Assembly (NCBI RefSeq): GCF_019448235.1
Contig: NZ_CP080409.1
Coordinates: 2,356,001 to 2,420,000, forward strand
DNA from: Nocardioides panacisoli
GTDB lineage: Bacteria > Actinomycetota > Actinomycetes > Propionibacteriales > Nocardioidaceae
Reading direction: 5' to 3'
DNA: 64,000 nucleotides
The notes under the pieces are model-generated. The model was not told where the DNA came from, made no database searches, and saw only the letters and a list, made by a program, of their open reading frames with translations. Each line of letters begins with the position of its first letter. The stretch's first letter is position 1. A program made the position numbers and the translations under genes. Below, in pieces: positions 16,694-25,729 of this stretch.

Positions 16694-18649
16694 TCAGCGC
16701 TTGCCGCCCAAGCCCTTCACCAGGCCCCGCACGTCCTTGCGGTCGGGCAGCCAGCGACGCAGCTCGCGGATGGTGGTCGGCACGCTCTGGTCGTCCAGGA
16801 CCGGCTTGAGCACCTTCTCCTTGACCTTCGGCGGAACCACCCGGCCGTTGTGTCGCAGGCCCAGGCGCTCCGCGGCGTCCTCGGCCGCGCGCTGGGCCGC
16901 CGTACGGGGCTCCACGGTCGGCTTCGGTGCGCCCCGACCACCACGCGTGGCGGTTGCCGCACCCGACGGTCCGCCCGTCCACACCAGGCTCGAGGTCGTC
17001 GCGGTGCCACTGGAGGAGGCCGCCTGCGCCCGGGTCGCCGCCGTGTCTCCGACCACGAAGGTGGGCGTGCGCACCGACCAGACCTGGTTGCCGGCCGGGT
17101 CCTTGACCAACACGCGGTAGTAGACCCGCTGGCCACGCGTCACGCCGGTGTCGACCACGTCGAAGGTGTCCAGCTCGTAGGGAACCGTCTCGGAGTCGAC
17201 GACCGCGATCGGGTTGGTGGTGTGCCAGTCGCGATAGACCTCGTAGGTCAGGTCGACGTCGTCGCGGTCGGAGGCCTCCAGGACCCGGAGGTTGACCCGC
17301 GCGCAGCCGTCACAGGTGCTGCCCGAGGGCCAGGCCGCACGTTCGGGGGCGGACGAGCCGACACCGAACCGGCTGATGTTGGTCTGGGCGCTGCCGTTGA
17401 GGGTGTCGTAGCCACCACCCATCACGAGCTGCTCGCCGTCGGTGGCGAGCGCGCGGGACAGCAGCCGCGAGTCCGGGTTGGCGCTGGTGCCGCCGGTCTG
17501 CACGAAGTAGGGACGCACCGTCCCGGTGTCCTTGTCCAGCGCGTGGATCGCCAGGTTCACCCGCGGCGACTGCTCGGGCATGCCGCCCGCGTCGGCGCAG
17601 TCGTGGGCGTGGCTGGCGACGTAGACGTCGTCGCCGATGGGCAGGACGCCGAAGGTGTCGCCGTAGCACTTGGCGTACCACCGCTCGTTGCCGTTGCTGG
17701 TGTCGATGGCGAAGACGCCCTCGGTACGCCGCGAGGTGGACGCGCGGTCGTCACGACCGCCGACGTAGACGGTGTCGTCCTGGACGGCGAGTGAGGTGCC
17801 CCAGCTGGTCGGTGAGTAGAGGTACTCGCTGTCGTAGAAGGACACGTTGGCACCGGTCTGGGCGGAGACCGCCGCGAAGCCCTGCGTCGCCTGCCCGTTC
17901 ATCGCGCGGAACGGCCCCGCGGCGAACACCTGGGAGTCGTCGCTGGAGACCGCGAGGTCCACCACGCGCAGCGACTCGCCGTCGATCCGGTTGGAGATCC
18001 GCGGCGCCCAGGACCGCAGCGAGTTGTCGGTGAGGTCGAAGGCGGCCAGGTCGTTGCGCGTGGACCAGTTGGCGCGGGTGAAGGCGCCACCGACGTAGAG
18101 CGTCTCGCCGTCGTTGGAGGCGGCCAGCGCGTCGACGAAACCGTCGGTGCCGTTCCAGCCGACGACGCCGAGGAAGTCGCCGGTGGCGGTGTCGAACTTC
18201 GCCACGTGCTCGGTGCGCTCGCCGTCGATCTGGTTGAAGTCACCACCGACGTAGAGGGTCTCCCCGTCGGGCGAGAGCTCCAGCGCCCGCACGATCGGCG
18301 GCGCCGAGCTCCAGGTGTTGACCAGCTCGGGGGTGAACGAGGCGATCGGCGCTCCGGTCTGGGCGTCGAACGCCGCGAGGTAGGCCTGTCCGGTCTCCTG
18401 GCTGCCGCGAGCGGCGCCGTGGGGTCGGGTCGAGGTGAAGCCGCCGCCGGCGTAGATGCGGTCACCGGCGACCTCGACGTCCCACACCGGGCCGTTGGTC
18501 TGCCCCATGGCGGTGGCGCTGCCCTGCATCAGGGTGTGGGTGTCGTCGAACGCGACGGCAGGTGGCGTCGCCACCGCCAACGCGACGGTGGTCATCGCCA
18601 GGCCGGCGAGGGCTGCCGTCGTACGACGCAGCAGCGAGGGGGTGTTCAT
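16694..18649 (-). CDS. Secreted beta-propeller protein, last gene of polysaccharide operon
   Basis: 651 residues with a Sec signal peptide (LLRRTTAALAGLAMTTVALA then ATPPAVA). Residues about 50-440 contain six or more blades recurring as GETLYVGGDFNQIDG, GETLYVGGAFTRANW, DTVYVGGRDDRAS and LVMGGGYDTLNGS, a delta-60/DUF5122-type propeller. A fibronectin-III-like stretch follows (DLTYEVYRDWHTTNP ... VYYRVLVKDPAGNQVWS) and then a basic linker and tail. The start overlaps the sulfotransferase stop by 4 bp (ATGA), so it is co-transcribed with the glycan genes. A role as an exported adhesin or glycan-binding or processing factor is inferred from location only. Confidence 0.8.
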   Translation of the reverse strand: MNTPSLLRRTTAALAGLAMTTVALAVATPPAVAFDDTHTLMQGSATAMGQTNGPVWDVEVAGDRIYAGGGFTSTRPHGAARGSQETGQAYLAAFDAQTGAPIASFTPELVNTWSSAPPIVRALELSPDGETLYVGGDFNQIDGERTEHVAKFDTATGDFLGVVGWNGTDGFVDALAASNDGETLYVGGAFTRANWSTRNDLAAFDLTDNSLRSWAPRISNRIDGESLRVVDLAVSSDDSQVFAAGPFRAMNGQATQGFAAVSAQTGANVSFYDSEYLYSPTSWGTSLAVQDDTVYVGGRDDRASTSRRTEGVFAIDTSNGNERWYAKCYGDTFGVLPIGDDVYVASHAHDCADAGGMPEQSPRVNLAIHALDKDTGTVRPYFVQTGGTSANPDSRLLSRALATDGEQLVMGGGYDTLNGSAQTNISRFGVGSSAPERAAWPSGSTCDGCARVNLRVLEASDRDDVDLTYEVYRDWHTTNPIAVVDSETVPYELDTFDVVDTGVTRGQRVYYRVLVKDPAGNQVWSVRTPTFVVGDTAATRAQAASSSGTATTSSLVWTGGPSGAATATRGGRGAPKPTVEPRTAAQRAAEDAAERLGLRHNGRVVPPKVKEKVLKPVLDDQSVPTTIRELRRWLPDRKDVRGLVKGLGGKR

Positions 18650-19599
18650 CGGGCTCCTCCCAGGAGGGGTTCGGGTGTCGGGGTGGCGGGGGCGGACCAG
18701 GCGTCGGTCCAGGTGGGGTCCCCGAGGACGTCGGCGAGGCGGCGGTTGTGCGGCGCGTAGTGCTCCTCGAGGTCACGCCGCACCTCGGCCGCCATGGGCG
18801 AGCTCGGCATGTGGTTGCGCCAGCGCGGATCACCCTCGTGATCGGCGAGGCCGAGGAAGTCGTGGACGGTGCCGAGGACTCCGGGCTGGTCGCGGTAGAG
18901 GTCCTCCGCACGCACCACGAGGACCTGCGACCGGTCGAAGTGTGCCAGCCACCCGGCCACCTGGTCGGCGTACTCACCGCGCGAGCGGTAGGAGAACCAG
19001 TCCCGGGCACGGGAGTCGTGGTCGGGGTCGGCGAGCATGCGGTCGAGCTCCCCCGCAAGACGTGCCGGCTCGGCCGCCAGCGCGGCGGCGAAGTCGAGGT
19101 CCTCGGTGCCCTCCTTCACCCGCTCCTTCCAGTGCGAGTACGCCCGCTCGACCGGGTCGCGCAGCGAGATCAGCACCTTCACCTCGGGGAAGAGCTCGGC
19201 CGCCCGGGCCGGGACCCGGGGGTCGAAGAGGTAGGTCGGGCACGCGTCCCCCACCAGCGACGCGCCGTGGGCGCGGGCGTGGCGGCGGCGGGCCACCGTC
19301 GTCGGGAAGTGGCCGCGGTACCAGGCCGGGCCTCGCACGTAGTACTGGGAGAAGAAGTGGGGGCTCTTGAGGTGCTTGGCCGCCGGCACCATCGACTGCA
19401 CCTGTGGGTGGTCCGCGAGCGCGTTCCACAACGTCGTCGTGCCGCCGCGCTTGGTGCCCACGACCAGGAAGTCCGGTCCCGGGCGGAACGCGGCGGTGGC
19501 CGTCGTGCCCCACCGGATGCCGCGTTCGACGGTGTCCTTCGCGCCCCGGGGCAGGCCACGCTTGAGCAGCCGCACCGCGGCCGGGTCCGTCGTACTCAT
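18646..19599 (-). CDS. PAPS-dependent sulfotransferase
   Basis: 317 residues of the sulfotransferase fold. The 5'-phosphosulfate loop is VVGTKRGGTTTLWNAL (about 44-59) and the 3'-phosphate element is VLISLRDPVERAYSHW (about 137-152); both bind PAPS. It resembles heparan-sulfate-type carbohydrate sulfotransferases. Its place between the flippase and propeller genes, with 4-bp overlaps on both sides, suggests that the surface polysaccharide or its lipid-linked unit is sulfated. GGAGG lies upstream of the ATG at 19599. No PAPS synthesis genes (cysDNC) are in the window. Acceptor sugar is unknown. Confidence 0.87.
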   Translation of the reverse strand: MSTTDPAAVRLLKRGLPRGAKDTVERGIRWGTTATAAFRPGPDFLVVGTKRGGTTTLWNALADHPQVQSMVPAAKHLKSPHFFSQYYVRGPAWYRGHFPTTVARRRHARAHGASLVGDACPTYLFDPRVPARAAELFPEVKVLISLRDPVERAYSHWKERVKEGTEDLDFAAALAAEPARLAGELDRMLADPDHDSRARDWFSYRSRGEYADQVAGWLAHFDRSQVLVVRAEDLYRDQPGVLGTVHDFLGLADHEGDPRWRNHMPSSPMAAEVRRDLEEHYAPHNRRLADVLGDPTWTDAWSAPATPTPEPLLGGAR

Positions 19600-21164
19600 C
19601 GTCGTCCTCCGATCATCTCGGGCAGGTCCTCCAGGTGGAGCGCACGGCGGTTGGCCCAGATCAGGCCGACGTAGGCCGCGACCCCGGCCAGTGCGTGGAG
19701 CGCCAGCCAGCCGATCGACTGCTCCCCGACCAGGCGGACCACCAGGCCCAGCAGGCCGAAGGAGCCGGCGCACACGGCGGCGGCCACCAGCAGTCCGCGG
19801 TAGGGCGGCACCGCTCCGGTGTGGCGGTGGCCGCGCACCAGGCACAGCACCGAGTCCAGGCCCAGCGAGAACGACCACGCGATCGCCGCACCGACCAGGC
19901 CGTACGCCGGCACCAGCACCAGGTTGAGGCCGATGTTGACCAGCAGCGTGAAGAAGGTGTTGGTGGCGGTGAGGCCGCTGTGGCCGGCCATCAGCACGAC
20001 TGCGTTGATGTTGCCCATCAGCAGGTAGAACAGGATGCCCAGCGCCATCACCGACAGTCCGTCGGCCGCGACCACGAAGTCCTCGCCGATCCAGCCGAGC
20101 ACCAGCGGCGCGAAGGTCGCGAGCAGGAAGAACCATGGCCACGACAGCAGCACCAGCCAGATCGAGGACAGCTGGTAGGCCCGGTTGGCACGGCCGTGCG
20201 CCTGCTGCGCGTACGCCGCCGCGATGGTCGGGGCGGACCCGACCCGCATGGCCTCCATCGCCATGGTGCCGGTGGTCACGAACCGGCTGGCGGCGGCGTA
20301 CGCACCGGCCATGGCGGGACCCAGGAAGTAGCCGACGATCAGCACGTCGACCCACACGATGCAGGTCTCGAAGAAGGAGGCGAACCCGCGCGGGACGTTG
20401 AAGCGCCACACCTCGCCGGCCAGCTGCCGCGCCGGGGTGGGCGGGAGCGGCTCGGCGCAGCGGGTGCGCTCGTCGGCGGCCCGCCGGACGACGTACCAGA
20501 CGACGCCGAGGTCCATCACGACCAGCGGCAGGGCCCACACGAGGACCAGCAGGCCGCCGTTGCCGCCGGTGGCGAGCGCCATCGCGGCGATCAGCGCCAC
20601 GCGCGCGGTGGACAGGCCCACCTGGTAGGCGAGGATGTAGGGGCGCAGGTCGCCGAAGCCGCGCGAGCCGACCAGCGCCGCCTGGCCGAAGGCCGAGAAG
20701 ACCAGGGTCACCGCGACGACCCGCAGGTGGGTCTGCAGCACCTCGGCGTCGTCGGCGAGCAGCGCCGAGGCGACCGGGCCCGAGGCCAGCCACAGGGCGG
20801 TGCCGAGCAGCGCGCTCCACACCAGCACGGGCACGGCCGTGACCCGCACCGTCGCCCAGACGTCCTCGTGCGCGTGCAGCGAGCGCCGTCCCGAGACCAT
20901 CCGCAGCAGCCCGGTGTCGGCACCGAGCACGGCGATGCCGTTGAGGATGGTCCAGATCGCGACCGCCTCGAAGAAGATGCCGGCCTGGTGGGCGCCGAAG
21001 AGGCTCCCCACGAGCAGCGTGAGCGCGAAGCCGGCGACCCCGGCGTACATCGAGCCCGCCATCGTGAGCAGCCCGCCGCGCGCGATGGTCTGCTTGTCGG
21101 CCGAGGACTCCCCCGCGCCGGGACGGAGCGGGGTCACCACGGGGGCCTCAGATGCCGCGGCCAT
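19596..21164 (-). CDS. Wzx-like polysaccharide flippase
   Basis: 522 residues of an almost wholly hydrophobic protein with about 12-14 membrane helices, in the MATE/Wzx (MviN/RfbX) superfamily. Early sequence ARGGLLTMAGSMYAGVAGFA and the later LVLVPAYGLVGAAIAWSFSL are typical of PST exporters. It would flip undecaprenyl-linked repeat units across the membrane. The ATG at 21164 has GGAGG 10 nt upstream and overlaps the end of the GT2 gene by 17 bp; the stop overlaps the sulfotransferase start by 4 bp. Confidence 0.88.
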   Translation of the reverse strand: MAAASEAPVVTPLRPGAGESSADKQTIARGGLLTMAGSMYAGVAGFALTLLVGSLFGAHQAGIFFEAVAIWTILNGIAVLGADTGLLRMVSGRRSLHAHEDVWATVRVTAVPVLVWSALLGTALWLASGPVASALLADDAEVLQTHLRVVAVTLVFSAFGQAALVGSRGFGDLRPYILAYQVGLSTARVALIAAMALATGGNGGLLVLVWALPLVVMDLGVVWYVVRRAADERTRCAEPLPPTPARQLAGEVWRFNVPRGFASFFETCIVWVDVLIVGYFLGPAMAGAYAAASRFVTTGTMAMEAMRVGSAPTIAAAYAQQAHGRANRAYQLSSIWLVLLSWPWFFLLATFAPLVLGWIGEDFVVAADGLSVMALGILFYLLMGNINAVVLMAGHSGLTATNTFFTLLVNIGLNLVLVPAYGLVGAAIAWSFSLGLDSVLCLVRGHRHTGAVPPYRGLLVAAAVCAGSFGLLGLVVRLVGEQSIGWLALHALAGVAAYVGLIWANRRALHLEDLPEMIGGRR

Positions 21165-22092
21165 ACGCGTGCAGCCTCCGTTGCACGAACTCGGCGCGAG
21201 CCGGACTCCCGCCCACCAGGCGCGCCAGGACAGCGCGCGGCTCCCACGGGTTGTCGCGGCGTACCCGGCGCAGGCGGGACTTCGCCTCGGCGTGGCGACC
21301 CGAGGCGGACAGCGCGAACGCGATCTGGCCCTCGATGCGGGCACGACCACGCGGCGACGTCGCGAACTCGGGGTGCTTGGCGAGCAGGTGGTCCAGCGCG
21401 GCCGCGATCATCGGCCACTTGCTGAAGTAGTGCGACTGGCCCGCCCAGACGATCTCGGCCACGATCTCCTCGACGAGCACGATGCTGCCCGCGCGGGCGA
21501 GCCGCAGCAGCAGGTCGTAGTCCTCGGCGTAGCCGCCGGGCAGGTGCTCGTCCCACCCCCCGACCTCGCGCAGGGCCCCGGTCCGCATCAGCAGGGTCGA
21601 GGGGTGCAGCTCCATGATCCGGTCGCGCAACAGGTCGGAGTGGTTCACCACGTCGGCCGGCGCCGGCCGCTCCACCGTCCGGTCGCCGCTGAGCACGCGG
21701 ATGCCGCCGCCGGCGCACACCGCGTCCGGACGCTGCTGGAGCAGGGCGACCTGCGCGCGCAGCTTGCCCGGCAGCCACCGGTCGTCGTCGTCGCACAGGG
21801 CGACCAGCCCGGTGCCGACCAGCGCCAGGCCCTTGTTGCGGGCGCGGGCCAGACCCGGGTGCTCCTCGTTGTCCTCGACACGCAGGGACCACGTGGGACG
21901 GGGCGGCGCCGGCAGGTCGGCGTCGGCCGGGATCGGGCCGTCGAAGACGCAGATGACGTGGACGTCCCCGGCGTAGTCCTGTGCCCACAGCGAGGCGAGT
22001 GCCTCCCGCAGCAGCGCGAGCCGGTCGCGGGTGGAGATCAGGACCGTGACGTCGGGCTGCGCGGTCCCGGCGGTCGGGCCCGTGGTGGTCAT
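21148..22092 (-). CDS. Family 2 glycosyltransferase
   Basis: 314 residues. The nucleotide-sugar domain starts VTVLISTRDRLALLREALAS, with the metal site VALCDDDDRWLPGKL (DDD, about 99-101) and the acceptor region GGYAEDYDLLLRLARAG (ED motif). These define GT-A family 2. It adds one sugar to the lipid-linked repeat unit at the inner face of the membrane. The C-terminal 80 residues are helical and Arg-rich. The start overlaps the Wzz-like stop by 4 bp (ATGA). Sugar specificity cannot be inferred. Confidence 0.88.
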   Translation of the reverse strand: MTTTGPTAGTAQPDVTVLISTRDRLALLREALASLWAQDYAGDVHVICVFDGPIPADADLPAPPRPTWSLRVEDNEEHPGLARARNKGLALVGTGLVALCDDDDRWLPGKLRAQVALLQQRPDAVCAGGGIRVLSGDRTVERPAPADVVNHSDLLRDRIMELHPSTLLMRTGALREVGGWDEHLPGGYAEDYDLLLRLARAGSIVLVEEIVAEIVWAGQSHYFSKWPMIAAALDHLLAKHPEFATSPRGRARIEGQIAFALSASGRHAEAKSRLRRVRRDNPWEPRAVLARLVGGSPARAEFVQRRLHAYGRGI

Positions 22093-23285
22093 CGCAGCGA
22101 CTCCAGCAGGGCGTCGAGCTGCGAGGACGAGGCAGTGCCCGTGGACTCCTCGCGTCCAGCGGCGTCCGTCTCGGCCTCGACGAGGACCTGCATCGCCAGC
22201 TCGGTGGCCTGCTCGGTCACCGTGACCATGCCGGCCGGCGCGACCTCGACCATGGCGAGCCGCTCCACCAGCGCCCGCACGTCGCTCACGGGCTGGTCCT
22301 CGAGCACCAGCAGCACCACCTGGCCACCGGCCGCCGCCTCCTCGAGGTCGTCGCGGTCCGCGTGGTCCATCGTCGCCACGTCCGGCAGCGTCCGGGTGAG
22401 CAGCTCGGCGACCGCGTCGGCGCAGCGCCCGATCGGCACCAGCAGCACGCGGGCGTCGGAGCCGACCATGGCCGGGAGGAACATCCGGTGCGCCTGGCGG
22501 GGTCGCACCTCCTCGGTGATGCGACCGAGCAGCCGCAGGCCGGGGATCGGAACGCCGGCACGGATCCGGGGCGCCGCGGCCTCGACGAGCAGCGCGAGCA
22601 GGGCACCGAGGATCGCGCCCCCGACCAGGCCCACCGCGACGTAGGTGGCCGGCCGCAGCACCGACTGCTCCGCGGAGTCGGCGGGGTCGCGCACGATGCT
22701 GCCGGGCTCCACGACGGTGAGCTCGAGGTTGCGCAGCTCCGAGGCGACCGCGTCGCGGTTGTCCGGCGCCGTCACCGTCGCCTGCTGACGCAGCAACGCC
22801 ATGCGGCCGTCGATCTCGTCGCGGGCGGTCTGCATCGCGCGGTCGAGGTAGACCTGGGCGGCCACGGCGGCACCGCGCTCGGCCCGCTCGTCGGTCTCGG
22901 CGTCGTAGGTGAAGTCGACCAGCGAGGTCCCCGACCGGTTGGCGACCCGCAGGTTCTCGGCCACGGCGTCGGGCTCGACCTCCAGGATCCGGGCGACCTC
23001 GTCGACCTGGGGCTGCAGCGCCGCGATCTGTGCCTCCGTGTCACCGGCACGGGTGTCGTCGGAGACCTGGCCGGCCGGCGCGAAGCCCGGACCGAGCTTC
23101 ACGGTGGCGGTCGCGGAGTACTGCGTCGGCATCTGGCTCGCGAGCAGCAGTCCGCCGAGCAGGCCGACGACGACGCCCACGGCGACCAGCCAGCGGCGCG
23201 CACGGAGCGCGACGGTCAGTTGGGGCACGTACATGATCTCGGCAGCGCGCATGCGGGGTCCTTCAGCGTGGGATCGGGAGCTCAT
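22089..23285 (-). CDS. Wzz-type chain-length determinant with degenerate kinase-like C-terminal domain
   Basis: 398 residues. A Wzz domain is bracketed by two membrane helices (LVAVGVVVGLLGGLLLA and TYVAVGLVGGAILGALLALL) with a coiled-coil periplasmic part between. Beyond residue 260 there is a cytoplasmic alpha/beta domain (ARVLLVPIGRCADAVAELLT and GQVVLLVLEDQPVSDVRALV) laid out like a bacterial tyrosine kinase, but the Walker A GK(S/T) is absent. It would set polymer length with the Wzy-like protein. Two starts are possible: ATG 23285 (AAGGA upstream, overlapping the previous gene by 23 bp) or ATG 23252 (GAAGGA upstream). Confidence 0.82.
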   Translation of the reverse strand: MSSRSHAEGPRMRAAEIMYVPQLTVALRARRWLVAVGVVVGLLGGLLLASQMPTQYSATATVKLGPGFAPAGQVSDDTRAGDTEAQIAALQPQVDEVARILEVEPDAVAENLRVANRSGTSLVDFTYDAETDERAERGAAVAAQVYLDRAMQTARDEIDGRMALLRQQATVTAPDNRDAVASELRNLELTVVEPGSIVRDPADSAEQSVLRPATYVAVGLVGGAILGALLALLVEAAAPRIRAGVPIPGLRLLGRITEEVRPRQAHRMFLPAMVGSDARVLLVPIGRCADAVAELLTRTLPDVATMDHADRDDLEEAAAGGQVVLLVLEDQPVSDVRALVERLAMVEVAPAGMVTVTEQATELAMQVLVEAETDAAGREESTGTASSSQLDALLESLR

Positions 23286-24588
23286 CGGGGGTTCCTTGGC
23301 GAGACGGCGACGAGGTGTCGCGGGGGTCTGGGGGATCGGGCCGGTGGCGACCGGCGGTGGTGGCGCACACGGCGAGGGCGACGAAGGCGACCGCGAGGCC
23401 GTCGGGCACGACCTCGTAGAAGACCAGCTGGGCCAGCAGGACGAAGCCCACCGCGTGCAGCCACACCTCGGGCGCACGGCCCTCGCGAGGACGCCAGGCC
23501 CACAGGGCCGCGAGCAGCGCGAGCACGAAGAGCGCGGCACCGATGAACCCCTGGGAGACCAGCAGGGTCCAGATCTGGCCGTGCGTGCCGACGGCCACGT
23601 CGTTGCTGTCGGCCAGTCCGGCCGAGGACTGCGGCGAGGCGTAGCCGACCAGCGGCGACTTCATCGCGAGGCCGAGCGAGGCGTCGTACAGCGTGGCGCG
23701 GGTGGAGGTGTTGGAGTAGGCGAACCGGTCCGCGATGAGCTCGGAGAGCGGCGAGAGCAGCACCGCGAACGTCCCGACGACGGCCGTGGTCACCACGGCG
23801 ACCAGGGGCCGGAAGTCGCCGGCGAGGGCACGCCGCACCAGCACGTAGGCGACCGCGAGGCCGATGGAGATCCAGCAGCCGCGGTTGAGCGAGATGATCA
23901 CCGGGATCGCCCCGATGACCAGCAGCGCGACCAGGGCCACTCGGAGCGCGACCCGGCGGGTCGTCACCAGGGCGTAGATCGCGATCGGGGTGGTGATCCC
24001 GACCGCGGCCCCCCACTCGTTGGTGTAGGCGAACAGCGGGCTGGGGCGGGCGATGCCATAGACCTGGTCCCACTCGGAGAACTGCGGCCGGGCGCTGTCA
24101 CGCAGGAAGGAGTTGCCGATGCCGGCGTGCTGCATCAGCCAGTCCATCGGGCTGGTGAAGGTCAGCCCGGGCACGATGACGCCGGGCAGGGCGAGCACCA
24201 GGGCGCTGGCCCACATCGCGACGATCGGCCAGATCAGCAGCCGCGGGGTGAGTCCGCGGCGCAGCGCGTTCCACACGTAGAGACCGATGACGAAGGCGGC
24301 GACGTACATCGTCAGCCGCATCGCGTACGACGCCCCGTAGCGCATCGTGGTGAGGGCGACCGCCGAGAGCAGCACCCAGGCGAGGAAGCCGGCGAACAGC
24401 ACGAACGGCGCGGGCACCTCCACCCGTCGCCACCGCGACAGCAGCCACAGCCCGAGCGGGACGGCCGCCAACGGCGCGGCGGCGCGCTGGATGCCCAGCG
24501 CCCACCACACCGGCAGCGCGACCCACCACATGACCAGGGGCAGCGCGGACCACCACAGCGGGCGGACCTTCTTCTGCAGGGTGCTCAT
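23263..24588 (-). CDS. O-antigen ligase / Wzy-like polymerase family protein
   Basis: 441 residues with about 11-12 predicted membrane helices and one large outside loop between about 195 and 240, containing NSFLRDSARPQFSEWDQVYG. The conserved block VIISLNRGCWISIGLA followed by helices, and the later GFIGAALFVLALLAALW, fit the Wzy_C/O-antigen ligase family. In this operon, which has a Wzx-like flippase and a Wzz-like protein, it most likely polymerises repeat units outside the membrane. The 3' end overlaps the Wzz start; the 5' end overlaps the acyltransferase stop by 4 bp. Confidence 0.84.
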   Translation of the reverse strand: MSTLQKKVRPLWWSALPLVMWWVALPVWWALGIQRAAAPLAAVPLGLWLLSRWRRVEVPAPFVLFAGFLAWVLLSAVALTTMRYGASYAMRLTMYVAAFVIGLYVWNALRRGLTPRLLIWPIVAMWASALVLALPGVIVPGLTFTSPMDWLMQHAGIGNSFLRDSARPQFSEWDQVYGIARPSPLFAYTNEWGAAVGITTPIAIYALVTTRRVALRVALVALLVIGAIPVIISLNRGCWISIGLAVAYVLVRRALAGDFRPLVAVVTTAVVGTFAVLLSPLSELIADRFAYSNTSTRATLYDASLGLAMKSPLVGYASPQSSAGLADSNDVAVGTHGQIWTLLVSQGFIGAALFVLALLAALWAWRPREGRAPEVWLHAVGFVLLAQLVFYEVVPDGLAVAFVALAVCATTAGRHRPDPPDPRDTSSPSRQGTPDELPIPR

Positions 24589-25175
24589 GCGCGGCCCCCC
24601 GCGAGGACGGCCTCGGACGGAGCGGACGGCGCGGCTGGCGCCAGGTCGCGGACCCGTCGGGCCGGCACGCCGGCGTACAGGCCGCCGGGCGCGCAGTCCT
24701 CGGTGACGACCGCGCCGGCGGCGACGACGCAGCCGCGGCCGATGGTGACGCCCGGCAGCACGGTCGCGCGGGCACCGAGCCACACGTCGTCCTCGATGGT
24801 GGTGGTGAGGTAGCGCTCGGCGCGGCGGTCCGCCGCGGCCAGGTCGTGGGTGGCGGTCAGCACCATCACGGCCGGTGCCAGGTGGCAGCGCGCACCGATG
24901 TCGATGCGGCCCTTGCCGACGTCGAGGTAGCAGTCGTGGTTGAGGAACGTCTGCTCGCCCAGGCTCAGCGCGGTGCCGGTGAGGCGCACACCGGGGAAGA
25001 CGTTGGAGGTCCGCGCATCCACGCCGGCGAGCAGGTAGACCAGCCGGCGCAGCGGGCGGGGCAGCAGGACGGACCCGGCGACCACGTTGAGCACGACGTG
25101 GCGCACCGCGATGCCCAGGTCGAGGCCGGCGGCGGCCAGCAGTCGGGACACGAGGGAGGTCGTGGGGCGACTCAT
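24585..25175 (-). CDS. Left-handed beta-helix (hexapeptide) acyltransferase
   Basis: 196 residues. The C-terminal two thirds show hexapeptide repeats: GKGRIDIGARCHLAPAVMVL, TIEDDVWLGARATVLPGVTI and GRGCVVAAGAVVTED. This is the LbH fold of serine/maltose O-acetyltransferase-like enzymes. The catalytic His is probably in TATHDLAA. The N-terminal helix pair may contact the membrane. It probably O-acetylates a sugar of the repeat unit using acetyl-CoA. It is coupled on both sides by 4-bp ATGA overlaps. Confidence 0.86.
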   Translation of the reverse strand: MSRPTTSLVSRLLAAAGLDLGIAVRHVVLNVVAGSVLLPRPLRRLVYLLAGVDARTSNVFPGVRLTGTALSLGEQTFLNHDCYLDVGKGRIDIGARCHLAPAVMVLTATHDLAAADRRAERYLTTTIEDDVWLGARATVLPGVTIGRGCVVAAGAVVTEDCAPGGLYAGVPARRVRDLAPAAPSAPSEAVLAGGRA

Positions 25176-25729
25176 CGCTGCACCGCCCGGCGTACGGACC
25201 GCAGCATCGGGGTGCGGCGGTGGGGGTGGGCCGGAAGTTGCTCCAACTCGGCGACCAGGGCCCGCAGGCCGGCCGGCTCGGCGATCGTGGCGGTGCGGGT
25301 CTCCCGGGCGGCCGGCGTCGTGGCCAGGCGGGCGCGGACGAGCCGCTCCAGCGTCGACCGGTCCTCGGCGACCTCGGCCAGGCCGCCGTCGCGCACCGCG
25401 GCCGCGAAGCGCTGCTGGTGATGGTCGACGTGCTCGCCGTGCTGGGGGTCCCGCGGCACCAGCACCGGGACGTGCCCGGCATGGCGGGCGTCCATCAGGG
25501 TGCCGGGGCCGCCGTGGCACACGACGACCTCCGCCCGCACCATCAGGTCGAGGAGCTCGGCGTGGGGCACGAACGGCCGTGCGCCGGCGACCGCCGGCGC
25601 CGCGGAGTGGCCGTGCTGGACGAACACCCGGTCGGCGCCGAGGTCGGCGGCGAGCGCATCGAGCCACCCCACGAGACGGTCGAAGGGGTGGTGGTCGGTG
25701 CCGAGGGAGGCGACGATCAGGCCACTCAC
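25172..25729 (-). CDS. Alg13-like catalytic subunit of a split glycosyltransferase
   Basis: 185 residues corresponding to the C-terminal, nucleotide-sugar-binding half of a GT-B transferase: LIVASLGTDHHPFDRLV at the start and VVVCHGGPGTLMDARHAG with PLV/VPRDPQHGEHVDHHQQ at the sugar-nucleotide site. This matches PssE/Alg13-type proteins (GT28 C-terminal domain). It needs a membrane-bound Alg14-like partner, which is the next upstream gene. The GTG start at 25729 is supported by the 4-bp GTGA overlap with that gene's stop. The pair probably adds the second sugar after the priming sugar transferase. Confidence 0.85.
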   Translation of the reverse strand: MSGLIVASLGTDHHPFDRLVGWLDALAADLGADRVFVQHGHSAAPAVAGARPFVPHAELLDLMVRAEVVVCHGGPGTLMDARHAGHVPVLVPRDPQHGEHVDHHQQRFAAAVRDGGLAEVAEDRSTLERLVRARLATTPAARETRTATIAEPAGLRALVAELEQLPAHPHRRTPMLRSVRRAVQR

